Assembly: GCA_020635455.1 (NCBI GenBank) | Contig: JACJZT010000002.1 | Location: 186,001-250,000 of the forward strand | Source of the DNA: Flavobacteriales bacterium | GTDB lineage: Bacteria > Bacteroidota > Bacteroidia > NS11-12g > UBA9320 | Length of the DNA: 64,000 nt | Reading direction: 5' to 3' | In this document: positions 17,090-26,454 of the stretch, one piece after another | Layout of the letters: the number at the start of each line of letters is the position of its first letter | Numbering within the stretch: position 1 is the first letter of the stretch | The notes under the pieces: model-generated | The model's database searches: none | What the model was told of the DNA's origin: nothing | What the model saw: only the letters and a program-made list of their open reading frames with translations | Made by a program: the position numbers and the translations under genes

Positions 17090-18982
17090 ATGGGAAATAT
17101 CATATCAGCAGCCATTTTTTTACCACTGATCGGATTTGTGATTTCCGGAGGTTTTGGACGCTTTATGCCTAAAATGCTGGTTGGGGCAATCTCTACTCTG
17201 GTTGTCTTATGCAGCTTTGTTTGTTCCATAATTCTTTTCAACAATCTTTCTGAATCTCACACTTTTTATAAATTAATCTTGTTCAAATGGATCCATACCG
17301 GAAACATAGATATCGAATTCAGTTTTTTGGCAGACAAACTTTCGGTATGGATGATGCTTATCATTACAGGCGTAGGTAGTCTCATTCATTTATACTCAAT
17401 TGGGTATATGCATTCCGATAAAGGGTTTCACAAGTTTTTTGCCTATTTGAATCTGTTTATTTTCTCCATGCTTACACTTGTGCTGGGAGCAAATTATGTT
17501 ATGTTGTTTTTTGGTTGGGAAGGGGTAGGCTTGTGTTCGTATCTCTTAATTGGATTTTGGTACGAAAACACCGAGAATGGTTATGCCGCCAGAAAAGCCT
17601 TTATTATGAACCGAATTGGGGATCTGGGTTTGTTGCTTGGGATCTTTACATTATTCAATCAAATTGGTACTACAGACTTTCACAAGGTTTTTGGAGCTGC
17701 AGGTTCGTTTTCAAACGGTACACTTGAAATAATATGCATTTTGTTGTTCATAGGTGCAATTGGTAAGAGTGCGCAGATACCTTTATTTACATGGCTTCCG
17801 GATGCAATGGCAGGTCCTACTCCGGTGTCTGCACTGATTCATGCAGCAACCATGGTTACTGCAGGCATTTACTTAATTGCCAGATCAGGAATTCTTTTTG
17901 TAAATGCAGAGATGGCTTCCACCCTGGTATTGATCATCGGAATGTTAACAGCTTTAATTGCATCAACAATTGCCTTAAAGCAGAACGACATTAAAAAGGT
18001 GCTCGCCTATTCTACGGTTAGTCAGCTTGGGTATATGTTTGTGGCCCTTGGTGTAGGTGCCTATACTACTGCTTTGTTTCACGTAACCACACATGCATTC
18101 TTTAAGGCTCTTTTGTTTTTGGGCTCAGGTTCGGTTATTCACGCAATGGGGGGAGAGCAGGATATCAGGAAAATGGGTGGCCTTAAACAAAAATTAAAGA
18201 TCACTCATTTAACCTTTCTTATCGGCACATTGGCAATTAGCGGTGTACCTATGCTTTCGGGATTTTTCAGTAAGGACGAGATACTTGCCAAGTCACTTTA
18301 TGGATTACCGACAACCGGCAGTGTCGTATTTACAGTTCTGGCAATAACTTCATTGTTTACGGCGATCTATATGTTCAGGATGTATTTTCTTACATTTTAC
18401 GGGAATTTCAGAGGAACTGAAGATCAAAAACATCATCTTCATGAAAGCCCTTTGAACATGACCATTCCTTTAATGGTATTAGCATTTTTATCAATTACCG
18501 GCGGTGTTTTGGGTTTATCTTCCATTTTTTCGCATCACCATTTTATGAACGATTATTTTTCAAAACTTCTTTATGATAGAGCTATTCCGCACCCATCTCA
18601 TTTTTTCGAATGGACGGTTTTGGTTGTTTCAGCCTTTCTGCTTGCAATCGTGATTTTTCTTACCCATAAAAAGTATGTCAATCAGGGTTTTGTTCCGGTA
18701 AAGGATGAGGATGAGAAAGGTTTGGAAAAAGTACTTGGTAAAAAATATTATTTGGATGAGATTTATCAATATACCTTCTTACGACCTGTTGAATGGCTTG
18801 GGAAGGTTCTGTATAAAATATTCGACCGATCGGTAATTGATGGTGTTGTTAATTTTTCTGGCAACTTTGCTCTTAGTGCAGGAAAAACATTAAGAAAGGT
18901 ACAAAACGGAAACATTGAAAGTTATTTATTGGCTATGGTAATTGGTGTAGTCGCATGTTTAATTTTAATACAAATTATTTAA
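17090..18982 (+). CDS. nuoL: NADH-quinone oxidoreductase subunit L
   Basis: 630 residues, the distal antiporter-like proton-pumping subunit. Conserved segments include FFGWEGVGLCSYLLIGFWY, the discontinuous-helix motif PLFTWLPDAMAGPTPVSAL with IHAATMVTAG, and the channel histidines in FHVTTHAFFKALLFLGSG. The C-terminal amphipathic lateral helix is represented by residues about 530-600, and a final membrane helix closes the protein. Confidence 0.97.
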   Translation: MGNIISAAIFLPLIGFVISGGFGRFMPKMLVGAISTLVVLCSFVCSIILFNNLSESHTFYKLILFKWIHTGNIDIEFSFLADKLSVWMMLIITGVGSLIHLYSIGYMHSDKGFHKFFAYLNLFIFSMLTLVLGANYVMLFFGWEGVGLCSYLLIGFWYENTENGYAARKAFIMNRIGDLGLLLGIFTLFNQIGTTDFHKVFGAAGSFSNGTLEIICILLFIGAIGKSAQIPLFTWLPDAMAGPTPVSALIHAATMVTAGIYLIARSGILFVNAEMASTLVLIIGMLTALIASTIALKQNDIKKVLAYSTVSQLGYMFVALGVGAYTTALFHVTTHAFFKALLFLGSGSVIHAMGGEQDIRKMGGLKQKLKITHLTFLIGTLAISGVPMLSGFFSKDEILAKSLYGLPTTGSVVFTVLAITSLFTAIYMFRMYFLTFYGNFRGTEDQKHHLHESPLNMTIPLMVLAFLSITGGVLGLSSIFSHHHFMNDYFSKLLYDRAIPHPSHFFEWTVLVVSAFLLAIVIFLTHKKYVNQGFVPVKDEDEKGLEKVLGKKYYLDEIYQYTFLRPVEWLGKVLYKIFDRSVIDGVVNFSGNFALSAGKTLRKVQNGNIESYLLAMVIGVVACLILIQII

Positions 18983-18986
18983 ACCC

Positions 18987-20441
18987 TTGATACTGATTTT
19001 AATACCACTTATCGCAGCGCTGATCAACCTGGTCTTTAAAGACAAGATGTCCAGGGTATTTGCAGTTTCTGTATCTGTGCTGCAGTTGATTTACACCGGA
19101 TTCATTCTGTCAGGATTTGACAAGAAGGCAAGCGGGTTTCAGAATTCTGAATTCTATGAATGGTACGCTCAATTGGGATTGAATTTTTCTTTTGCAATTG
19201 ATGGTATCTCTATGGTCTTAATCTTACTTACCAATATCGGAGGCTTGCTAATTCTGATCAGTTCATTAGGCAACCATTACCCAAATACTGCAAGACTTAA
19301 TTCACTTATATTGTTGATGCTGGCTGCCCTGAATGGTGTTTTTCTTTCCACAAACGGGCTTTTGTTTTATGTTTTCTGGGAACTGGCGCTGATACCAATA
19401 TATTTTATTGTTGGAATTTGGGGAGGAGAGAACCGAATCAAAATTACCTTTAAGTTCTTTATTTATACATTTCTTGGAAGCTTACTGATGCTGATAGCTT
19501 TGATCTTTGTTTATTTAAACACCCCAGGAGCTCATAGTTTTGAATGGTCGGAAATGATAAAGGCAAATTTAAGTCCAGGAGAATCAGCACTGGTATTGTG
19601 GTCATTTTTCATTGCATTTGCGATTAAAATGCCTGTATTTCCTTTTCATACATGGCAACCCGACACCTATTCAGTTGCCCCTTCGCAGGGCACCATGCTG
19701 CTTTCCGGCATAATGCTCAAAATGGGTGTTTTTGGAATGATACGCTGGATGTATCCAATATCCGCTAATGCATGCAATTGCAATTACTATGTTTTTATGG
19801 TCTTTGCCATTGTAAGTATTGTTTATGCAGCCATTATTGCCATAATGCAAAACGACATCAAGCGTGTTATTGCATGGTCTTCGATCAGCCACGTGGGATT
19901 GATCGCTGCAGGTGTGATGACATGGAAGGCTGAGGGTGTTCAGGGAGGTATATTGCAAATGTTCACGCACGGAATTAACATTATTGGTTTGTTCTTTATC
20001 GTTGAGGTTATCGAAAGAAGACTTCATACGAGAGATCTGAATCAAATGGGTGGTTTGGCAAAAAATGCCCGTGGTTTTTCAGTAGTATATCTGATAATTC
20101 TTCTCGGATCCGTTGCCGTTCCCCTCACAAATGGATTTCCGGGAGAATTTCTGTTGCTAAGTGCTACGTTCAAGTCCAATACTATAATGGGTATAGTTGC
20201 CGGATTGACCATTATTTTCTGCGCTGTTTATATGCTCAGGATCTATCAGTTTTCAATGTTCGGTAAAGAAAAAGAAAATGCTGTGGTCATAGGCAGATTG
20301 ACGATCAGTGAATATCTTACCTTAGGTTTGGTGGTCTTTTTTGTAATTCTGATCGGAATTTTTCCGGGACTTATTTTAGATATATCTGAAACTTCTGTGA
20401 ACAGTTTACTTAATCCTGCCGGAGGTCAGGTAATTCCATGA
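18987..20441 (+). CDS. nuoM: NADH-quinone oxidoreductase subunit M
   Basis: 484 residues, the second antiporter-like subunit. Markers are FYVFWELALIPIYFIVGIWG, FPFHTWQPDTYSVAPSQGT and FTHGINIIGLFFIVEV. The start codon appears to be TTG at 18987, 4 bases after nuoL; the sequence following (MILILIPLIAALINL) is the expected first helix and no ATG is available. Its last four bases (ATGA) overlap the nuoN start. Confidence 0.95.
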   Translation: MILILIPLIAALINLVFKDKMSRVFAVSVSVLQLIYTGFILSGFDKKASGFQNSEFYEWYAQLGLNFSFAIDGISMVLILLTNIGGLLILISSLGNHYPNTARLNSLILLMLAALNGVFLSTNGLLFYVFWELALIPIYFIVGIWGGENRIKITFKFFIYTFLGSLLMLIALIFVYLNTPGAHSFEWSEMIKANLSPGESALVLWSFFIAFAIKMPVFPFHTWQPDTYSVAPSQGTMLLSGIMLKMGVFGMIRWMYPISANACNCNYYVFMVFAIVSIVYAAIIAIMQNDIKRVIAWSSISHVGLIAAGVMTWKAEGVQGGILQMFTHGINIIGLFFIVEVIERRLHTRDLNQMGGLAKNARGFSVVYLIILLGSVAVPLTNGFPGEFLLLSATFKSNTIMGIVAGLTIIFCAVYMLRIYQFSMFGKEKENAVVIGRLTISEYLTLGLVVFFVILIGIFPGLILDISETSVNSLLNPAGGQVIP

Positions 20442-21817
20442 AAACCTTGATCCTTTTATTCATTTCAGGAATTTTTTCTCTTTTTGGTGGGATCTTTGGC
20501 ATGAGAAAGATTTTGCCATATTTTGCAGTAATTGCTCTTGCTACCGGTATTTCTTATCTTGTATATGACAGCAATTATGGGTCAGAAAACCTGCAATTCA
20601 TGTTGCTTTTCGACCATTATTCCTATTTATTCACGGGAATTATTCTTGGCGTAACCCTTTTGGTTACTCTTATGTCTCTAAAAGGCCTTTCCTATAATCC
20701 GGGAAGTTTGGGTGATATGATCGGTTTGATATTCTTTATCCTTTGCGGAGCAATCTGTATGATCAGTTATAACAATATGGTCATGCTATTCCTGGGAATC
20801 GAAATTCTATCGATTCCTCTTTACGTGCTGGTTGGAAGTAATAAAAGAAATTTATACTCAAACGAATCTGCGCTGAAATATTTTCTGATGGGTGCATTTG
20901 CAACCGGATTCCTTTTGTTCGGTATAGCCTTGATCTATGGTGCAACAAGGAGTTTTGACCTCGACCTGATCAGAAGCATGTCTGAAACTGCATTAAATGC
21001 CAACCCGGTATGGGTAAACATGGGATTGTTGTTCATTACGATCGCTTTTGCGTTTAAACTTGCAGCAGTTCCTTTTCATTACTGGAGCCCGGATGTTTAT
21101 CAGGGTAGTCCGACACTGGTCACTGCTTTTATGGCAACGGTTGTGAAAACCGCAGGTATAGCTGCATTTTTGAAATTTGTGATCTATTTAAGTCCAATGT
21201 TAGGCGATTCCTGGCATTTGATCTTATCTATAATTTCAGCATGTACGATGTTGTTTGCCAATATTGTTGCATTAAAGCAAACCGACTTTAAGAGAATGCT
21301 GGCTTACAGCAGTATTTCTCATGTTGGGTATATTTTAATGGCTTTTCTCAATCTTAATGCCGAAACAGTTAGTGTTGTTGGGTTTTATCTGATCATATAT
21401 TCTTTGGCAACCATTGGCATTTTTGCAGCATTATTGTTGTTGAATCCTGATCACAATTCCGATAATGGTTTCGATCTGTTTAAAGGCTTGAGTAAAAGAT
21501 CACCGCTTCTGGCAGCGATCATTAGTATTTGCCTTCTTTCTCTTGCGGGAATTCCGCCTTTCCCCGGTTTTTTTGCAAAATATGCTGTTTTTAAACAAAC
21601 CATAGAAAATGATCTTTGGTTGTTGATTTTGGCCATAATAAGTTCAGCCATAAGCATTTATTACTATTTCAGGGCAATAACCCTTATGTATTTTACGGCC
21701 GAAGAAGAAGCCACTTCACCTATGCCTGACAAAAACATTGCCGGTTATATGGTAATAGGATTTTCAGTAATTGCGATCCTGGTTTTGAGCTTGATACCCG
21801 GTATCCTAAACTTTTAA
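20438..21817 (+). CDS. nuoN: NADH-quinone oxidoreductase subunit N
   Basis: 459 residues, the third antiporter-like subunit and last gene of the operon. Markers are LGIEILSIPLYVLVGSNKRN, VPFHYWSPDVYQGSPTLVTA and LAYSSISHVGYILMAF. The ATG shares an ATGA overlap with the nuoM stop. No strong terminator is seen in the 60 bases that follow. Confidence 0.96.
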   Translation: MKTLILLFISGIFSLFGGIFGMRKILPYFAVIALATGISYLVYDSNYGSENLQFMLLFDHYSYLFTGIILGVTLLVTLMSLKGLSYNPGSLGDMIGLIFFILCGAICMISYNNMVMLFLGIEILSIPLYVLVGSNKRNLYSNESALKYFLMGAFATGFLLFGIALIYGATRSFDLDLIRSMSETALNANPVWVNMGLLFITIAFAFKLAAVPFHYWSPDVYQGSPTLVTAFMATVVKTAGIAAFLKFVIYLSPMLGDSWHLILSIISACTMLFANIVALKQTDFKRMLAYSSISHVGYILMAFLNLNAETVSVVGFYLIIYSLATIGIFAALLLLNPDHNSDNGFDLFKGLSKRSPLLAAIISICLLSLAGIPPFPGFFAKYAVFKQTIENDLWLLILAIISSAISIYYYFRAITLMYFTAEEEATSPMPDKNIAGYMVIGFSVIAILVLSLIPGILNF

Positions 21818-21872
21818 TTTCTTCTAATTTTTCGGTTTACTTTTCGGGAAGGTAATGTCAAATTATTCCGAA

Positions 21873-21906
21873 TTGAAACTTGAAAATAGTTAAAGGTTTA
21901 TATTTG
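21873..21906 (+). promoter_or_regulatory. Promoter of the 1403-residue T9SS cargo gene
   Basis: A -7 box TATATTTG at 21899-21906 fits TAnnTTTG exactly. Two TTG triplets upstream give spacings of 23 (21873-21875) and 16 (21880-21882). The leader would be about 15 bases. This implies transcription independent of the nuo operon. Confidence 0.55.
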
Positions 21907-21924
21907 TCAAAACCTATTAAATTC

Positions 21925-24900
21925 ATGACAAGGAGAATAAAACAAATTGTTTTAATACTATTTTTAACCATAACCGGAAACGCAGAGGCACAGATATGGC
22001 AAAAACATTCCAAATCAGGAAACAGCGGATTAGGAGATGTTGTCTTCATAAATAAATCCACTGGTTTTATTTTGGGGTATACCAAGATCTTCCGTACGGA
22101 TGATACCGGTAAAACATGGACTCAGATCCTTAGTTCGTATACAAAGTTTTCAAGGATGAAATTCTTTGACGAAAATTTTGGCATTGTTATAGGTGAGAAC
22201 GATTTGATTTTAAAAACCTTGAATGCGGGTAAAACCTGGACTTCTTTAAAATCCGGCAACAGCGATGATGATTTTCTGGCTCTTCATGCCGTCAATAAAG
22301 ATACCTTTTACGTATTAGGTCCTGATGATATCAGCACAAATAAATTCGGTAATTATTTAAATTATACTTATGACGGTGGATCAACCTGGGGGCGACAAAC
22401 CACAGGAAGCTCCTCGACCATACGTTCGGTTCATATGTGGAATAAAAACCGTGGTTTAATGGGAACCCTTTCAGCCGGGATCTTTGTTTCTTCAAATGCA
22501 TTTAAAAGTTATAATGTTAACTGGGGTGCCAATAATTGTATAGAAATGCGTGTGATTCAGGACTCCGTTGTGATTTGTGTGGGGTTAAACGGCAAAATTT
22601 TCAGAAGCCGAGATTACGGATCCACTTTCACACAGATAACTTCAGGAACCACTCAAAACTTGTGGGGATGTCATTTTGCAAACGATAGTATTGGAATGGC
22701 CTGTGGCGAGCTTGGCACCATTGTGTATACTAAAGACGGAGGCTTAACCTGGGCTGTCATGAACACAAATACCACTCTTCCCTTTCGAAGGGTTTACGTG
22801 GTGAACGAATATTACGCCTGGGCAGTGGCATACAGCACAAATGGTGACAGTACCGATATTTTTAAATTTGGCTCAGAGAAATACATTTCTGAAAACATTA
22901 ACAGAGTTAAAGGGAAGGTGGTTGCCGATATTAAGCAGAATTGTAAACGAGATGCAGGTGAAATTGGTCCCTCGGGCGTATTGATCGAAGCGCGTCCCGG
23001 ACCATATTATACATACACCATAAATGGGGGTGAATACGACCTGGTGATTCCTGACACCGGAACTTACACAGTAAATGCACTACTTCCGGATAAGTTTGGT
23101 GGAAGCAAAAATTTATGTGATACTCAATTAAACCACAAGGTTGTTTTTAAAACCCTCGACAATTCTGTGGGGGGAAAGAATTTTTACTATAAAGCAGATT
23201 CCGGGATAAATCTCGAAATTAAGATCTCATCATCCAGAAAAAGAAGATGCAGCAAGAATACTAATACCATAACTTATAAAAATACTGGTTTTGGCCGGAT
23301 TGACAGTACCATTATCCAACTCTTTTATTCGCCTTACACACAAATCGTTAAAGCCGATCAACCTTACACACAATCAAATAATGGTTCCGTTAAATTCAAA
23401 ACAGGGCCATTGAATCCGGGTGAAGGTGGAGTAATTCAGGTACTTGATTCGGTTTTGTGCAATAATCCGAATATCAGAGGATTGTATGCCTGCATGAGGG
23501 TTATTATTACGCCTTTTATAAAGATCGAAAAGAATGACTGGGATGGTTCGGTCGTAACAACCGAGCTTGACTGTTACAAAGATTCATTTGTTGTGGTCAA
23601 AATAAAGAACGACGGCAACAAACAAATGGGTGATAGTTCAGAAGTAAATATTCTGTTGGATGAATTACTGGTTGATAATTTGAAGGTGAAATTATCTCCT
23701 CAGGATAGTATGAAATTCATTTTAACACCCGGCGGAAAAACGGTGTTTGTTGAAACGGTCATTCCAACTCAACATCCTTACCTCGAGCACATCAGAGTAT
23801 TTGAAGAAGGCTGTGGTGATTCGGCAGGTATTGTTTCTAAAAACCAGATCGAAAAATACCCTTTGCAGGAATATCCTTCTTTTGAGGATCAGATTTGCTT
23901 GCAAATCCGGGATTCATACGATCCAAATGATATTGCTGTGGTTCCAGCCGGATACACCTCAGAACATTTTATCCGAAACGACCAGAAATTAAAATACACC
24001 ATACGATTTCAGAATACAGGTACCGATACCGCATATCATATTTACATAGTCGACAGCATTCCCGAACATATTGATCTTTCAAATTTGCAAATAACCGGAA
24101 GTTCGCACCCATACAGATACAAGGTTACCTCAACCAATAATGGGGCAGAGCTCAGGTTTTATTTTGATAATATTTATTTAGTAGATTCTTTTACCAACGA
24201 ACCCTTGAGTAATGGATATATAGTTTATGAAGTTACGTTGAAGGATTCGATCAAAAAAGGAAGCAGGGTTGAAAATAAGGCAGATATCTATTTTGATTTT
24301 AACCCGCCGGTAAGGACCAACACAGTATTTAATACCATTGGTGATACGGTGCTTAAGTCACCCGCATTCGGCACGGTTCAACCGTGTTTAAGTAAATTCA
24401 TCAGCACACCGAACGATACGGTGGTGTGTGATGCCTTTTACTACGAAACTGCATTGAAGAAAGAAGGCATTGGCAAATTAAACTGGAAAGTCGACGACAT
24501 ACTAACCGTGCTTAAACCTTTAAACGATTCGGTTGCTTCGGTTCAAACACAACACGATGGCAGGTTTGAAATAACCATGTCACTTCAGAATTGTGAAAAT
24601 ACCTGGTACGATACCGCAATAGTGTATTTCTGGCAAAACCCAAGAATTCAGGTAAAAGACTCGTTGTATTGCGGTAAGGTTGAAGACAACATATATTTCA
24701 GTTGTTTTGCATGTTCTTATTTGTGGAACGATTCGATCGACTCATACAACTTTAAACCTGACAAACCCGGGACATACTGGGTTAAGGCAACCAATTTGTG
24801 CAAATCCATATCCGACACATTTACCCTTTCCTACTTACCTTACGTTTCACTGGATCTGGGAAAAGATACTCTCTTGTGTGACAAACAAACACTTCTGTTA

Positions 24901-26136
24901 AGTTCCGATCTTACAGAAGGTAGGTTTTTATGGAACGATGCAGATACTTCTTCGTACAAACTTATTGATAAAAGGGGTACTTATACACTTCAATTTACCA
25001 ATGCATGCAACGACGTTGCCGACACCATTGTGGTGAATCAAAAAAGATCTCCGGGTATTGACCTTGGCCGGGATACGGTATATTGTTACACTGTGGATCG
25101 CGTGGTGGATCTTGACAGCATAAAAGATGAATTTTATATACAATGGAATGACGGAAATACCTTTGCGAAAAGACAGTTGAAGGATACGGGCTTGTTTTCA
25201 GTAAAGTTAAGCAATGCTTGCGGAATGGCAGAAGATTCAATTTTATTGGGGGTTTTGCAGATCCCTGAAATTAACCTGGGAAGAGATTCGATATACTGCA
25301 GTGATTTTAATAGAGTAATTCAGCTCAATCCGGGTGTGAGATCATTTTCTGTAGAATGGTTCGATTCGGATACCTTATTGAGTAAAACGCTGGACCGGGA
25401 GGGTGTGTATTTTGCAAAAGTTTTCAATCGTTGTGGCAGTGTTACAGATACTCTTAAACTTCTCAGAATGGATCCCCCGGTTATTGATCTTGGAAAGGAC
25501 ACAACTTATTGCAACGACTTTAGCCGTGTTTTAAACGCTTATTTTAAAGACTGCAGGTATATTTGGAATACCGGGGACACGGTTAGTGAAATTATTGTAA
25601 CGCAACCCGGTGCATATTGGGCCAAAGCTAAGAACTATTGTGGTGAATACACAAGTAACCTTATTTTGAAACGTGAAAATAAACCCATCGTGGATCTGGG
25701 AATGGATACCACCTTGAAGGAGGTAAACAATTTTATTCTTGACGCTGCCAATCCCGGTTCGAAATATCTATGGAGTACTGGTGACACTTCAAAGCAGATC
25801 AATGTAAACGATCATGGACTATTTTGGGTTAGAGTAAGCAATTATTGCGGTGATGTTTCCGATTCGATCCTTTTGATTGCTCCGCCGGTAATTTATCCCG
25901 ACACTTCGTTTATTCTTTATCCCAACCCTGTTCTGGAAGGTGATCTGTATGTCCGTAATTTTGATGCTGATTTTAGCATTGAAATTATCGATCAAACCGG
26001 AAGAGTGGTACTTAAGAAATCGTTTCAGCGGGGATTACATCGTGTAAATCTGTCTTCTCTTAGTGCCGGCATTTATTTTTTAAGGCTAATGGAAGAAGAA
26101 AAGCAAAAAAGATTTATCAGGCTTCTGGTTCGTTAG
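21925..26136 (+). CDS. T9SS-secreted repeat protein with YCF48-like N-terminus
   Basis: 1403 residues from the ATG at 21925, which gives a clean signal peptide (RRIKQIVLILFLTITGNAEA). The frame is open from a TTG at 21880, but the promoter and signal peptide favour 21925. Residues about 30-310 carry WTxxx-type propeller repeats (TGKTWTQIL, AGKTWTSLKSG, GGLTWAVMN), like YCF48/BNR proteins. A carboxypeptidase-regulatory or SdrD-B-like module follows (VKGKVVADIKQNCKRDAGE). Around residues 670-820 is the module starting SYDPNDIAV and ending NKADIYFDFNPPVRTN, common in Bacteroidota secreted proteins. Then come about six 70-residue Ig-like units with D-L-G-K/R-D-T-x-x-C. The end is a type A sorting domain (LYPNPVLEGDLYV to the terminal basic LLVR). 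Probably a large surface or secreted protein; its ligand is unknown. Confidence 0.88.
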   Translation: MTRRIKQIVLILFLTITGNAEAQIWQKHSKSGNSGLGDVVFINKSTGFILGYTKIFRTDDTGKTWTQILSSYTKFSRMKFFDENFGIVIGENDLILKTLNAGKTWTSLKSGNSDDDFLALHAVNKDTFYVLGPDDISTNKFGNYLNYTYDGGSTWGRQTTGSSSTIRSVHMWNKNRGLMGTLSAGIFVSSNAFKSYNVNWGANNCIEMRVIQDSVVICVGLNGKIFRSRDYGSTFTQITSGTTQNLWGCHFANDSIGMACGELGTIVYTKDGGLTWAVMNTNTTLPFRRVYVVNEYYAWAVAYSTNGDSTDIFKFGSEKYISENINRVKGKVVADIKQNCKRDAGEIGPSGVLIEARPGPYYTYTINGGEYDLVIPDTGTYTVNALLPDKFGGSKNLCDTQLNHKVVFKTLDNSVGGKNFYYKADSGINLEIKISSSRKRRCSKNTNTITYKNTGFGRIDSTIIQLFYSPYTQIVKADQPYTQSNNGSVKFKTGPLNPGEGGVIQVLDSVLCNNPNIRGLYACMRVIITPFIKIEKNDWDGSVVTTELDCYKDSFVVVKIKNDGNKQMGDSSEVNILLDELLVDNLKVKLSPQDSMKFILTPGGKTVFVETVIPTQHPYLEHIRVFEEGCGDSAGIVSKNQIEKYPLQEYPSFEDQICLQIRDSYDPNDIAVVPAGYTSEHFIRNDQKLKYTIRFQNTGTDTAYHIYIVDSIPEHIDLSNLQITGSSHPYRYKVTSTNNGAELRFYFDNIYLVDSFTNEPLSNGYIVYEVTLKDSIKKGSRVENKADIYFDFNPPVRTNTVFNTIGDTVLKSPAFGTVQPCLSKFISTPNDTVVCDAFYYETALKKEGIGKLNWKVDDILTVLKPLNDSVASVQTQHDGRFEITMSLQNCENTWYDTAIVYFWQNPRIQVKDSLYCGKVEDNIYFSCFACSYLWNDSIDSYNFKPDKPGTYWVKATNLCKSISDTFTLSYLPYVSLDLGKDTLLCDKQTLLLSSDLTEGRFLWNDADTSSYKLIDKRGTYTLQFTNACNDVADTIVVNQKRSPGIDLGRDTVYCYTVDRVVDLDSIKDEFYIQWNDGNTFAKRQLKDTGLFSVKLSNACGMAEDSILLGVLQIPEINLGRDSIYCSDFNRVIQLNPGVRSFSVEWFDSDTLLSKTLDREGVYFAKVFNRCGSVTDTLKLLRMDPPVIDLGKDTTYCNDFSRVLNAYFKDCRYIWNTGDTVSEIIVTQPGAYWAKAKNYCGEYTSNLILKRENKPIVDLGMDTTLKEVNNFILDAANPGSKYLWSTGDTSKQINVNDHGLFWVRVSNYCGDVSDSILLIAPPVIYPDTSFILYPNPVLEGDLYVRNFDADFSIEIIDQTGRVVLKKSFQRGLHRVNLSSLSAGIYFLRLMEEEKQKRFIRLLVR
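24640..25880 (+). repeat. About six tandem ~70-codon Ig-like units inside the T9SS cargo gene
   Basis: The recurring D-L-G-K/R-D motif begins at 24853, 25060, 25273, 25486 and 25693, a spacing of 207-213 bases (69-71 codons). A more diverged unit precedes them, from about 24640. Each unit reads roughly D-L-G-K/R-D-T-x-x-C, then Y/F-x-W-N/S, then G-x-Y/F, then N-x-C-G and D-S/T-I. The units differ clearly in sequence, so the duplications are old. Confidence 0.75.
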
Positions 26137-26454
26137 AGATGCTTTAGAAGATTTTGTATTCTATCCATCCTGATATTTCTAATGCATATTAGTATTTGAA
26201 ACCCGGACATTTGTTTTTGACCATGTTTGAGATTTTAGGTATAAACTACACTCAAATTTGCCGACTAGCCCATCTTTAGGACAGGAAACAAATCTTTGAT
26301 ATAATAATATGGTTTGGTTAAAAATACTTAAACACCTTCAAAACAAGAAAAAGTTATACCAAGTGTTTTTCAGTAACATTGTGGTACCTTTATTTCAAGC
26401 AAAAAAAAGCCCGCCGAAGCGGGCTAATTCTTTGAATTACATGATAAATATAAC
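26137..26454. other. Intergenic region between two convergent T9SS cargo genes
   Basis: 318 bases without a gene. Apart from the terminator at 26401-26425, which serves the minus-strand gene, I see no promoter match, repeat or RNA gene. It is AT-rich and holds no open frame of note on either strand. Confidence 0.6.
26401..26425 (-). terminator. Rho-independent terminator of the beta-helix gene
   Basis: On the minus strand AGCCCGC and GCGGGCT form a 7-bp GC-rich stem closed by a TTCG tetraloop and followed by a run of T. It lies 30 bases after the stop of the beta-helix gene. It is the strongest intrinsic terminator in the window. Confidence 0.92.

Noticed and set aside
21880..21924. TTG at 21880 as the start of the large T9SS gene
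   Set aside because: It would place the promoter inside the coding region and put 15 unneeded residues ahead of a clean signal peptide starting at 21925.
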